This document shows, piece after piece, positions 48,221 to 56,537 of a DNA stretch of 64,000 bases. Origin of the DNA: Sphingobacterium sp. HMA12 (GTDB taxonomy: Bacteria; Bacteroidota; Bacteroidia; Sphingobacteriales; Sphingobacteriaceae); assembly GCF_002933815.1 (NCBI RefSeq), contig NZ_BEYR01000002.1, positions 558,001-622,000 on the forward strand. The letters are read 5' to 3'. The stretch's first letter is position 1. Every line of letters begins with the position of its first letter. Both the position numbers and the translations under genes were made by a program. The notes below the pieces were generated by a model. It was given only the letters and a program-made list of their open reading frames with translations. It was not told where the DNA came from and did no database searches.

Positions 48221-49297
48221 ATGAATGCAGTTTTTGGAGTTATATTTCATTTCATAGGCGGATTCGCTTCGGGAAGTTTTTATGTGCCGTACAAAAAAAT
48301 AAAAGGATGGTCCTGGGAATCCATGTGGATTTTAGGAGGGCTTTTTTCGTGGATTATTGTGCCGCCTATAGCGGCGATGTTAACCATACCCAATTTTGCT
48401 GAAATTATTAAAAGTACAGATAACACCATATTAGGTTATACTTTTTTGTTTGGTTTACTTTGGGGAATTGGTGGATTAACCTACGGTCTTGGTGTGCGCT
48501 ATCTCGGTGTTTCGTTAGGTAGCAGCATTATTTTGGGGCTTAGCATGGTCTTTGGTTCTTTGATGCCCAGCATCTATTATTTTTTCAATAAGGCCGAGGG
48601 CAAACATGGCATAGATTATTTTTTTACTACCCAATCTGGGATCTGTATCCTTCTTGGACTTTTGGTCTGTGTGCTTGGCGTCTATCTATGTGGTAAAGCT
48701 GGTGTTTCAAAAGAAAAACACTTATCCACATTATCCACAGAAAGCAAGGCCGATTATAATTTTGGTTTAGGGATTGTTGTAGCTATTGTTTCAGGTGTGT
48801 TAAGTGCTTGTTTCAATTTTGGTATTGAGTCCGGAAAACCCATGGCGGATGTAGCGAATACACTATGGAAATCAGTAAATCCGAACCAAGGTGAATTTCT
48901 TTACCAGAATAATGTCACCTACATTGTTATTCTATGGGGTGGTTTTACGACCAATTTCCTATGGTGTCTTTACCTTTTGATCAAGAACAAAACGTTTTCG
49001 GATTATACGAAATCGGATGCACCTAAAGGCAAAAATTTCCTTTTATGTGCTTTGGCAGGAACGACTTGGTATTTACAGTTTTTCTTTTACGGTATGGGCG
49101 AAAGCCGCTTGGGTAATGGAGCTAGTTCTTGGATATTGCATATGGCGTTTATCATTTTGATATCAAATGCTTGGGGTGTGGTCCTCAAAGAATGGAAAGG
49201 TGTAGATCGGCCTACCTATCGTTCCATAATAGCTGGTATCGTGACAATTATCATCTCCATTTGTATCGTGGGATTTGCTAAAACATTAGAAAATTAA
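48221..49297 (+). CDS. rhaT: L-rhamnose:proton symporter RhaT
   Basis: 358 residues with about ten membrane segments. The RhaT family pattern is clear: GVIFHFIGGFASGSFYVPYKK split around residue 10-27, GWSWESMWILGGLFSWIIVP, GLLWGIGGLTYGLGVRYLG, SLGSSIILGLSMVFGSLMP, and GMGESRLGNGASSWILHMAF near the C-terminus. It imports L-rhamnose with protons across the inner membrane. It is the first gene of the rhamnose catabolic operon, preceded by three tandem repeats and a terminator of the upstream block. The aldolase/dehydrogenase gene begins 23 nt later. Confidence 0.95.
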   Translation: MNAVFGVIFHFIGGFASGSFYVPYKKIKGWSWESMWILGGLFSWIIVPPIAAMLTIPNFAEIIKSTDNTILGYTFLFGLLWGIGGLTYGLGVRYLGVSLGSSIILGLSMVFGSLMPSIYYFFNKAEGKHGIDYFFTTQSGICILLGLLVCVLGVYLCGKAGVSKEKHLSTLSTESKADYNFGLGIVVAIVSGVLSACFNFGIESGKPMADVANTLWKSVNPNQGEFLYQNNVTYIVILWGGFTTNFLWCLYLLIKNKTFSDYTKSDAPKGKNFLLCALAGTTWYLQFFFYGMGESRLGNGASSWILHMAFIILISNAWGVVLKEWKGVDRPTYRSIIAGIVTIIISICIVGFAKTLEN

Positions 49298-49320
49298 TAT
49301 TAAAACAAAATATAGAAGAA

Positions 49321-51429
49321 GTGAAAACGTACAAACATGTCAATTATTTATGGGACGATCAGAAAGCTCAAGCACTTAGTGGTGATGAGGTAGCTTTGTT
49401 GTTATATCGTTCAAATATTCTAGGTGCAGATTTAAGAATCACAAATTATGGCGGTGGTAATACGTCTTGTAAAGTTGTGGAAAAAGATCCGTTGACGGGC
49501 GAAGAAGTTGATGTGATGTGGATTAAAGGATCTGGTGGAGACATCGGAACGTTAAAAAAGTCAGGTCTTGCGGCTCTTTATTTGCAACGTCTCCGCAATT
49601 TGGAGAATGTTTATCGTGGTCTTGAACATGAAGATGAAATGGTTGAGTTATTTAACCATTGTATCTATGATTTAGCGTCAAAAGCACCTTCTATAGATAC
49701 GCCTTTACATGGATTCTTGCCATTTAAACATATTGATCATTTACATCCCGATGCTGCGATTGCGATTGCTGCGGCCAAAGATGGTAAAAAAATTACGCAG
49801 GAATTGTTCGGCGGAACTATTGGCTGGGTAGATTGGCAACGTCCGGGATTCGATCTGGGGCTGCAATTGCGTGCCTGCTTGGAAGAAAATCCAGGTATCC
49901 GTGGTATTATGTTGGGTTCACATGGTTTATTTACTTGGGGCGATACAGCATACGAATGTTATATCAATTCCTTGGATGTAATCGAAGCTTGCGCGGAATA
50001 TCTTGAGCAAAACTATGGCAAAAAAGCACCTGTGTTTGGTGGGCAGAACGTAACTAGCTTGAGCAAGGAGGAAAGAACGTCACAGGCAGCCAAACTCGCT
50101 CCGGTTTTACGAGGTTTCTGTTCAAGTGAACGTCACATGATCGGACACTTCACGGATGATGAGCGTGTATTGGAATTTATCAATTCAAACGATTTAGAAC
50201 GTTTGGCTCCGCTTGGTACCAGCTGCCCGGACCACTTCTTAAGAACTAAAATTCAACCGTTGGTATTGAATCTGGATAAATCAGAAGATTTGGACAACGT
50301 GGATGAACTAAAAGCGAAATTGACGCCATTGTTTGAAGCGTACCGTGAAATGTATGCACAATATTACGAAAACTGTAAACATGAAAACAGCCCAGCTGTA
50401 CGTGATAAAAACCCAGTCATTGTTTTGTATCCAGGTGTTGGTATGTTTGCTTTTGCCAAAGACAAACAAACGGCACGTGTAGCGGCAGAATTCTATACCA
50501 ATGCGATCAACGTAATGAAAGGGGCCGAAGCCGTAAGCGAATACACTGCTTTACCTCGTCAGGAAGCGTTTGATATTGAATATTGGTTACTGGAAGAAGC
50601 GAAGCTTCAACGTATGCCAAAGCCAAAAGCTTTGTCTGGAAAAATTGCCTTGGTCACTGGAAGCGGTGGCGGTATCGGAAAAGCAATTGCCAAAAAGATG
50701 GCTCAAGAAGGTGCTGTTATTGTCTTAAATGATATCAATACAGAACGTTTGGAGTCGAGTAAAGCAGAATTTGTAGCCGAATTTGGAAAAGATGCAGTCA
50801 TTGCTACGATCCTTGATGTAACCAATGCGGAATCTATTAAGGACGCCTTAAAAGATGCTGCTTTAGCATTTGGTGGTATCGATATTGTCGTAAATAATGC
50901 GGGATTATCGATTTCCAAGACAATCGAAGATCATACAGAGAAAGATTGGGATTTATTGTACAATGTATTGGTAAAAGGCCAATTCTTAGTTACTCAAGGA
51001 GCGACTTCACTCTTAAAAGGCCAAGCAATCGGTGGCGATATCATCAACATCGTCAGTAAAAATGCCTTGGTTAGTGGTCCCAATAATACAGGATACGGGA
51101 GTGCAAAAGCTGCACAATTGCATTTAAGTCGTTTATGTGCAGCAGAATTAGGGCCAGCAGGAGTACGTGTGAACGTTGTGAATCCAGATGCAGTTATTTC
51201 GGACAGTAATATCTGGGCAGGTGGATGGGCTGAAGGTCGTGCTAAGGCTTATGGCATCACGGTCGCTGAATTACCAGCTTACTATGCAAAACGCACGCTT
51301 TTGAATCAGATCATCCTTCCAGAGGACATTGCAAACGCTTGTTTTGCTTTTGTCGGCGGACTACTGAATAAATCTACTGGAAACGTTCTAAACGTTGACG
51401 GTGGTGTTGCTATGGCGTTTGTACGCTAA
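49321..51429 (+). CDS. rhaEW: bifunctional rhamnulose-1-P aldolase / lactaldehyde dehydrogenase
   Basis: 702 residues starting at a GTG, the only start that keeps the conserved N-terminus (NYLWDD). Residues about 15-400 form a class II aldolase/adducin domain with TNYGGGNTSCK, HGFLPFKHIDHLHP (metal-ligand histidines) and GSHGLFTWG. Residues about 435-702 form a short-chain dehydrogenase with TGSGGGIGKAIA, NNAG, the catalytic YGSAK (Tyr592, Lys596) and VDGG at the end. The fusion is known from L-rhamnose loci: the first domain splits L-rhamnulose-1-phosphate into DHAP and L-lactaldehyde, and the second oxidises lactaldehyde to L-lactate. It lies between rhaT and rhaI. Fusion keeps the reactive aldehyde within one protein. 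Confidence 0.93.
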   Translation: MKTYKHVNYLWDDQKAQALSGDEVALLLYRSNILGADLRITNYGGGNTSCKVVEKDPLTGEEVDVMWIKGSGGDIGTLKKSGLAALYLQRLRNLENVYRGLEHEDEMVELFNHCIYDLASKAPSIDTPLHGFLPFKHIDHLHPDAAIAIAAAKDGKKITQELFGGTIGWVDWQRPGFDLGLQLRACLEENPGIRGIMLGSHGLFTWGDTAYECYINSLDVIEACAEYLEQNYGKKAPVFGGQNVTSLSKEERTSQAAKLAPVLRGFCSSERHMIGHFTDDERVLEFINSNDLERLAPLGTSCPDHFLRTKIQPLVLNLDKSEDLDNVDELKAKLTPLFEAYREMYAQYYENCKHENSPAVRDKNPVIVLYPGVGMFAFAKDKQTARVAAEFYTNAINVMKGAEAVSEYTALPRQEAFDIEYWLLEEAKLQRMPKPKALSGKIALVTGSGGGIGKAIAKKMAQEGAVIVLNDINTERLESSKAEFVAEFGKDAVIATILDVTNAESIKDALKDAALAFGGIDIVVNNAGLSISKTIEDHTEKDWDLLYNVLVKGQFLVTQGATSLLKGQAIGGDIINIVSKNALVSGPNNTGYGSAKAAQLHLSRLCAAELGPAGVRVNVVNPDAVISDSNIWAGGWAEGRAKAYGITVAELPAYYAKRTLLNQIILPEDIANACFAFVGGLLNKSTGNVLNVDGGVAMAFVR

Positions 51430-51440
51430 TTTTTATATCT

Positions 51441-51483
51441 TAGGTGTCGCGTTCAGAAAGGGAAAAGATGTACGCGACACCTA
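51441..51483 (+). terminator. long hairpin between rhaEW and rhaI
   Basis: A perfect 11-bp stem, TAGGTGTCGCG (51441-51451) and CGCGACACCTA (51473-51483), encloses a 21-base loop and is followed by GCATTTTTA. It could end part of the transcripts after rhaEW or protect mRNA ends, so that the isomerase and kinase are expressed at a different level. Confidence 0.5.
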
Positions 51484-51510
51484 GCATTTTTACACGATAA
51501 CCATTAAATC

Positions 51511-52785
51511 ATGATTCTAGATAAGAAAATTATAGATCAGCACAATAACCAATTAAAAGATAAGCATAAAAGGGCATTTGACTATGTGTCGGCAGATATT
51601 CCAAAGGTTGATGAAATTCTGGATAAACTTCAAAAATTTCAAATTGCCATACCAAGCTGGGCATTAGGTACAGGCGGCACTCGTTTTGGCCGTTTTTCCG
51701 GTGCTGGTGAACCGGGTACTTTAGAGCAAAAGCTTGAAGATGTTGGCTTACTGCATGCGCTTAACAAATCGAGTGGGGCAATTTCGCTGCATATCCCTTG
51801 GGATATTCCTTCAGATGCAGCGAAAATTAAAACATTAGCATCTTCCTTAGACATCGGATTTGATGCCGTAAACTCCAATACGTTTCAAGATCAGGCAGGT
51901 CAGGAGCATAGCTATAAGTTTGGCTCTTTACACCATGTCGATCCAAAAGTCCGGCAACAAGCTGTAGATCATAATATTGAAGTGATCAACTATGGTAAAG
52001 TTGTTGGCTCTAAAGCGTTGACAGTTTGGTTGGCCGATGGATCATCCTTCCCAGGACAGTTGAACTTCAGAGAAGCTTTTCAAAATACCTTATCGAGCTT
52101 ACAAGAAATCTACAAACACTTGCCAGAAGATTGGAAACTTTTTGTAGAATACAAAGCATTTGAACCTTACTTTTATTCGATGACAATTGGTGATTGGGGA
52201 CAATCCCTCTTATTAGCAAATAAATTAGGACCAAAAGCTTATACATTAGTTGATTTGGGACACCATCTGCCAAATGCAAATATTGAACAAATTGTTTCTT
52301 TATTGTTGATGGAAGGCAAATTGGGCGGATTCCATTTCAATGATAGCAAATATGCAGACGATGACCTAACTGCGGGCAGTATCAAACCTTATCAGCTATT
52401 CCTGATCTTTAATGAATTGATCGATGGTATGGATGTGAAAGGTATTGACCATGCCAGCGGATTGGGTTGGATGATTGATGCCTCCCATAATTTAAAAGAT
52501 CCATTGGTAGACCTTTTACAGTCAGTCGAAGCGATTAAGATTGCATATGCTCAGGCTTTGCTGGTCGATCGTAAAGCGTTGAAACAAGCACAGCAAGCAA
52601 ACGACATCGTGAAGGCGCAGGAAATTTTGCAGGATGCATTCCGTACCGATGTCAGACCGCTTGTTGCAGAAGCAAGGCTGAGAAGTGGCGCAGCCCTAAA
52701 TCCAGTTCAATTATTCAACGAAGAAAATTTGCGCAATAAACTTATCGAGGAACGCGGAATACATTCTGTCGCCACAGGTTTATAA
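51511..52785 (+). CDS. rhaI: L-rhamnose isomerase, RhaI type
   Basis: 424 residues, a metal-dependent TIM barrel of the Pseudomonas stutzeri L-rhamnose isomerase type rather than the E. coli RhaA type. The metal ligands align by constant offset: Glu213 (VEYKAFEP), Asp248 and His251 (LVDLGHH), His275 (GFHFND), Asp283 and Asp285 (YADDD), corresponding to Glu219, Asp254, His257, His281, Asp289 and Asp291. It converts L-rhamnose to L-rhamnulose in the cytoplasm. It follows the long hairpin after rhaEW and lies 13 nt before the kinase gene. Confidence 0.95.
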   Translation: MILDKKIIDQHNNQLKDKHKRAFDYVSADIPKVDEILDKLQKFQIAIPSWALGTGGTRFGRFSGAGEPGTLEQKLEDVGLLHALNKSSGAISLHIPWDIPSDAAKIKTLASSLDIGFDAVNSNTFQDQAGQEHSYKFGSLHHVDPKVRQQAVDHNIEVINYGKVVGSKALTVWLADGSSFPGQLNFREAFQNTLSSLQEIYKHLPEDWKLFVEYKAFEPYFYSMTIGDWGQSLLLANKLGPKAYTLVDLGHHLPNANIEQIVSLLLMEGKLGGFHFNDSKYADDDLTAGSIKPYQLFLIFNELIDGMDVKGIDHASGLGWMIDASHNLKDPLVDLLQSVEAIKIAYAQALLVDRKALKQAQQANDIVKAQEILQDAFRTDVRPLVAEARLRSGAALNPVQLFNEENLRNKLIEERGIHSVATGL

Positions 52786-52798
52786 TAACGGAAGAGGA

Positions 52799-54169
52799 AT
52801 GAAGGGGAAACCAATACCAGTAGTTGCCATATTCGATGTTGGGAAGACAAATAAAAAGTTATTTCTCTTTAATGAGCAGTACCAGATTGTTTTTGAAAGA
52901 TCTGCTCGTTTTTTAGAAACTACCGATGAAGATGGCGATAGCTGCGAGAATCTAGAGAGTTTACGTTTATCAGTCTTTGACTCATTGCACGAGGTGTTTC
53001 GAAAAGGCGAGTTTGAAATCAAAGCGATTAATTTCACGTCATATGGGGCAAGTTTCGTCTACATTGATAAAGATGGCAGGCCTTTAACGCCATTGTATAA
53101 TTATTTAAAGGAATATCCGAAGAAATTATTGGAATCCTTTTATGCACAATATGGCGGAAAGGATAAGTTTTCATTAGAAACGTCATCCCCAAGCTTAGGG
53201 AGTCTGAATTCTGGTCTACAGATCTATCGTTTGTTAAAGTTAAAATCCGCGCTATTTCGGGATGTTAAATGGGCGTTGCACCTTCCGCAGTACCTGAGTT
53301 ATTTAATTTCAGGCCAAGCATATTCCGATATGACAAGTATAGGTTGTCATACTGCACTCTGGAATTTTAAGCAAAATAATTACCATCAGTGGGTTCTTGA
53401 TACGGGTATCATCCAAAAGATGGCACCTATCGTGCAGGGAGATCAATTGTTCAGGGCAACGTTTCCTGGAAGTGGTTATCTGGTAGGTAGTGGTTTGCAT
53501 GACAGTTCTTCGGCTTTGATACCTTACTTATTGAATTTTCATGAACCCTTTGTATTGATCTCAACGGGTACTTGGTGTATTTCATTCAATCCATTCAATG
53601 ATGAGCCATTGACAAAAGATGAACTGAATGAAGACTGTTTACAGTACATGACTTTCACGGGTAAACCTGTTAAAGCTTCACGGCTCTTTGCCGGTTACGA
53701 GCACGAAGAACAAGTGAAGCGTATTGCGAACTTCTTTCAGGTCTCAACGGGTAAGTTCAAACAGATTGCTCTGCAATGGAATATCATTGAAAAATACCAA
53801 GCATTAGATATTTCAAATGAATTGTCTGCTTTTTCATCGATTGATTTGAGTCACTTTGATGATTATACCGAAGCTTATCATGTTTTTATGATGCATTTGG
53901 TAAAAGCGCAGATAAAAGCAACATCCTTAGTCTTACAGAACAAAGGCGTTCAACGCATATTTGTGGATGGTGGATTTAGCCGTAATGTCATCTACATGAC
54001 GTTATTGGCACAAGCCTTTCCAAATAGTGAGGTTTTTGGAGCATCTATGGCTCAAGCAACAGCGCTTGGGGCGGCATTGGTCATTCATGACCATTGGAAT
54101 ACCCAAGCGATGCCAAATGATATCATCGAATTACGCTATTTTAGAGCCAAACAGCAGCCATATGCATAA
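52799..54169 (+). CDS. rhaB: L-rhamnulose kinase, FGGY family
   Basis: 456 residues of the FGGY carbohydrate kinase family. The N-terminal phosphate loop reads IFDVGKTNKKLFLF, a DxGKTN variant usual in this branch. The second domain has ISTGTWCIS, SRLFAGYEHE and the FVDGGFSRNVIYM motif of FGGY kinases, followed by GASMAQATALGAAL. It phosphorylates L-rhamnulose to L-rhamnulose-1-phosphate, linking RhaI to the aldolase domain. It begins 13 nt after rhaI and ends the operon, with a terminator about 50 nt downstream. Confidence 0.9.
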   Translation: MKGKPIPVVAIFDVGKTNKKLFLFNEQYQIVFERSARFLETTDEDGDSCENLESLRLSVFDSLHEVFRKGEFEIKAINFTSYGASFVYIDKDGRPLTPLYNYLKEYPKKLLESFYAQYGGKDKFSLETSSPSLGSLNSGLQIYRLLKLKSALFRDVKWALHLPQYLSYLISGQAYSDMTSIGCHTALWNFKQNNYHQWVLDTGIIQKMAPIVQGDQLFRATFPGSGYLVGSGLHDSSSALIPYLLNFHEPFVLISTGTWCISFNPFNDEPLTKDELNEDCLQYMTFTGKPVKASRLFAGYEHEEQVKRIANFFQVSTGKFKQIALQWNIIEKYQALDISNELSAFSSIDLSHFDDYTEAYHVFMMHLVKAQIKATSLVLQNKGVQRIFVDGGFSRNVIYMTLLAQAFPNSEVFGASMAQATALGAALVIHDHWNTQAMPNDIIELRYFRAKQQPYA

Positions 54170-54221
54170 AAAAATTGTTTAGTGAAAATAAGAATTTAGT
54201 TTTTTTATTAGTTATCGTGAG

Positions 54222-54255
54222 AGGTCAGGCAATTCGTTGTCTGGCCTTATTTATT
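54222..54255 (+). terminator. terminator of rhamnose operon, UUCG loop
   Basis: AGGTCAGGCAA (54222-54232) pairs over eleven positions, with two G-U wobbles, with TTGTCTGGCCT (54237-54247), closing a TTCG tetraloop. TATTTATT follows. The geometry and the place just after the last rha gene support an intrinsic terminator. Confidence 0.7.
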
Positions 54256-54410
54256 GGTGTATATATTCTATCGTTCCAGCATGAACCTGCTATTAAAATA
54301 AAAAAAGGCTTCCAAACGGGGAGAATGAAAACCTTTTTATTAAACCTAAAATTATGAATAATTATATTAATTATTATATGATATGTAAAGTTGTTAAATT
54401 TTAATGGTTC

Positions 54411-54429
54411 AGCTGTCCTGAACTGTTAT
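54411..54429. promoter_or_regulatory. candidate operator upstream of GntR-type regulator
   Basis: AGCTGT (54411-54416) and AACTGT (54421-54426) are spaced exactly 10 bp. GAACTGTTAT (54420-54429) is the reverse complement of ATAACAGTTC at 48161-48170 upstream of rhaT. A shared 10-mer with the same periodicity before both transcription units points to autoregulation and control of rha genes by one protein. Confidence 0.55.
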
Positions 54430-54510
54430 TAAATAATTGCATTGTTGTATATTGAAAGCCTGTCTATTCCCAAGTAAAATTGTTAAATTTAGTTGTTTAG
54501 AATCTATAAA

Positions 54511-55548
54511 ATGACCAATTCCGTAAATCAGTTCCTTAAAACATTGGAGATAAGTGATTTCTCTGCTACCCCTAAATATCAGCAACTGGCAAATACCATT
54601 ATAGATGCTGTAAAAAATGAGATATTGGTTAGGAATGACATGCTGCCTTCGATCAATGAACTCAGTACCTACCTAGAGATATCGCGTGATACAGTTGAAA
54701 AAGCATATCGGTATTTGAAGAAAAATGATATTATTGCATCCAATCCAGGTAAGGGGTATTATATCAACAAGACCGATGTACAGTCGAAACTTAAGATTGC
54801 CCTTTTTCTCAATAAATTGAGTGCACATAAAAAAATTGTTTATGATTCTTTTGCTAGGGAACTCGGAGACTTCGCCAACCTCGACCTATTTGTTTATAAT
54901 TCGGACTTATCGTACCTGAATAATCTATTGGGAAGCTTGACCAAAACGTATGATTACTACGTCTTATTTCCACATTTTAAAGAGGGGAGAGACAAAGCGC
55001 CCGACATCATCCGCAAGATCCCTACAGATAAACTGATGTTATTGGGCAAATTCATTGAGGACGTACCTGGGGATTTTCCTGCGGTATATGAAAACTATGA
55101 ACACGATATTTATTCCGCATTGGAGGAAGCCAATGAGGTGCTTAGTAAATATAAAAATCTGAAACTGGTATTTCCGGACTATAGTGATTTTCCTAAAGCC
55201 ATTATCAAAGGATTTTACAAATTTTGTCAGCAGTATGCTTTTGGGCACGAACTAGTGTCCGATATCGATGAAGAGAACGTAGAGAAGGGAACCTGCTACA
55301 TCAATATTATTGAAGATGATCTCGTGAAATTGTTGAACAAGGTTATTCAAAATAAACTGGTCATAGGAAAAGACGTCGGAGTCATTTCCTATAATGAGAC
55401 CCCATTGAAGAAATTTATCCTGAATGGCATTACGACAATATCTACTGATTTTGAAATGATGGGACGGCTTGCTGCTGAACTGATTATGAACAAATCGAAG
55501 GAACGCGTCGAAGTACCATTTTACTTGAAATTGCGGCCATCAGTTTAA
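54511..55548 (+). CDS. GntR-type regulator with LacI-like sensor domain
   Basis: 345 residues from ATG 54511; the TTG at 54493 is not needed. The N-terminal GntR winged helix (about 20-90) reads KYQQLANTIIDAV, MLPSINELSTYLEISRDTVEKAY split around residue 45-68, and NPGKGYYI. The C-terminal domain (about 95-345) is a periplasmic-binding-protein type 1 fold like LacI sensors, with KIALFLNKLSAHKKIVYDSF, VGVISYNETPLKKF, and GITTISTDFEMMGRLAAEL. This combination is found beside sugar operons in Bacteroidota. Its position after the rha operon and the shared sequence element suggest a rhamnose or rhamnulose-responsive regulator. It is convergent with the DUF4136 gene across a strong terminator. Confidence 0.87.
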   Translation: MTNSVNQFLKTLEISDFSATPKYQQLANTIIDAVKNEILVRNDMLPSINELSTYLEISRDTVEKAYRYLKKNDIIASNPGKGYYINKTDVQSKLKIALFLNKLSAHKKIVYDSFARELGDFANLDLFVYNSDLSYLNNLLGSLTKTYDYYVLFPHFKEGRDKAPDIIRKIPTDKLMLLGKFIEDVPGDFPAVYENYEHDIYSALEEANEVLSKYKNLKLVFPDYSDFPKAIIKGFYKFCQQYAFGHELVSDIDEENVEKGTCYINIIEDDLVKLLNKVIQNKLVIGKDVGVISYNETPLKKFILNGITTISTDFEMMGRLAAELIMNKSKERVEVPFYLKLRPSV

Positions 55549-55640
55549 GACTGAATTTTTTATACCTTTTAAAGAGTTGTAATCCGCTCATGAAACAGAA
55601 AAGTGTTTGCTCGGAACTGATCAATTAAGAGTACTTAAAA

Positions 55641-55675
55641 AGCAAAAGGCTGGTTTACTAAACCAGCCTTTTGCT
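55641..55675. terminator. bidirectional terminator, 16-bp perfect stem
   Basis: AGCAAAAGGCTGGTTT (55641-55656) and its exact reverse complement (55660-55675) enclose a 3-base loop. A-rich and T-rich flanks within the stem would give a U-tract in both directions. It separates the convergent regulator and DUF4136 genes. Confidence 0.88.
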
Positions 55676-55699
55676 ATATGGGAGTTGTAAAAACTCCGT

Positions 55700-56272
55700 T
55701 TATTTCTTTAATGTTTTTACAGGAAACAAATCAATAACTCCCGTTGCGACCTTGCTGATATTATTGATCGCTTTTTCTGGATTATCGACATCACCTGAAC
55801 CCCGCGCTTGCCAGATCACCGCATTTGTTTTGCGGTCGATCGCTTCGATAATCAAGTGGCCGTAACGATAGCGTTCCTTTGCAACAGGATAATATCCACC
55901 ACCGTAATAGTAAGGGGAAAACCAAGGTCTGTACCAGCCCCAAGGACCGCCCCAGCCATAGTATCCGCCGCCACCATATACCAATCTGCTTTTGTTATTA
56001 ACTATTGTAATATAACGGAATAAAAGGTCGGGATTATCTTTTGAATACTGGAGTCCCTTCGCTTCCAGTGCAGCATTTGCCGCATCCAAAATATTAGTTT
56101 TGGCAATATCATTGTCAAAATAAGACTTTGAAAGCGAGTCTACCGGCGGTAGCCAGGCATACGTCTTGAAAGGAGTAAAATCCATCTTCTCCACCCGTGT
56201 GGTATTGTATTGGTAAGACGAACATGATGCCAGCGCAACGCAGAGCACCAAAAATAACAGAATCTTTTTCAT
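55700..56272 (-). CDS. DUF4136 family lipoprotein
   Basis: 190 residues. The signal ends at Cys17 (ALASC), followed by SSYQYNTTR, so the protein is a lipoprotein. DUF4136 features follow: FTPFKTYAWLPP near the start, then LEAKGLQYSKDNPDLLFRYI, an extended Gly/Tyr/Trp-rich segment (about 100-130, GGGGYYGWGGPWGWY and similar), and a C-terminal AVIWQARGSGDVDNP with a final helix. The family is common in outer membranes of Bacteroidota and proteobacteria and has no settled function. It is monocistronic and unrelated to the neighbouring sugar genes as far as the sequence shows. Confidence 0.88.
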   Translation of the reverse strand: MKKILLFLVLCVALASCSSYQYNTTRVEKMDFTPFKTYAWLPPVDSLSKSYFDNDIAKTNILDAANAALEAKGLQYSKDNPDLLFRYITIVNNKSRLVYGGGGYYGWGGPWGWYRPWFSPYYYGGGYYPVAKERYRYGHLIIEAIDRKTNAVIWQARGSGDVDNPEKAINNISKVATGVIDLFPVKTLKK

Positions 56273-56407
56273 CGTAGTAATTTGTTTATTAACTGTGATG
56301 AATCTATCATGAGCAGCTTATTTAGCTTTTTAGCTGTAAATCATGATGATTTCATGGCCTATATGGAACTTATATTTATTTAAATTGTTTTAAACTTTCT
56401 TAACTAT

Positions 56408-56440
56408 TTGCTTTGGCGGCCTCTACGCCAACCAAAGCAA
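56408..56440. repeat. hairpin between nadE and DUF4136 genes
   Basis: TTGCTTTGG (56408-56416) and CCAAAGCAA (56432-56440) form a perfect 9-bp outer stem, with GGC/GCC pairing inside. It lies about 100 bp downstream of the nadE stop and upstream of the DUF4136 start, so it may end nadE transcripts. No T-run is seen on the minus strand. Confidence 0.45.
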
Positions 56441-56537
56441 TTATTATGGCAATTCATTTTTGTGCTGTACAGCACCGATTTTAATCTATTAATGTTAGAC
56501 AAAAAACTATAAATATGGTTTAATGCTAATTGTAAAA

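Larger units (their letters stand above)
54170..54510. other. spacer between rhamnulokinase and GntR-type gene
   Basis: This 341-base AT-rich spacer has the operon terminator (54222-54247), two CTGT elements one helical turn apart (54411-54429) and the regulator's promoter region. A short open frame at 54175-54357 shows no coding character and is not called. Otherwise nothing is seen. Confidence 0.6.

Noticed and set aside
54175..54357. 60-codon open frame after the rhamnulokinase gene
   Set aside because: It begins next to the kinase stop, runs over the operon terminator hairpin and shows no recognisable domain or coding character.
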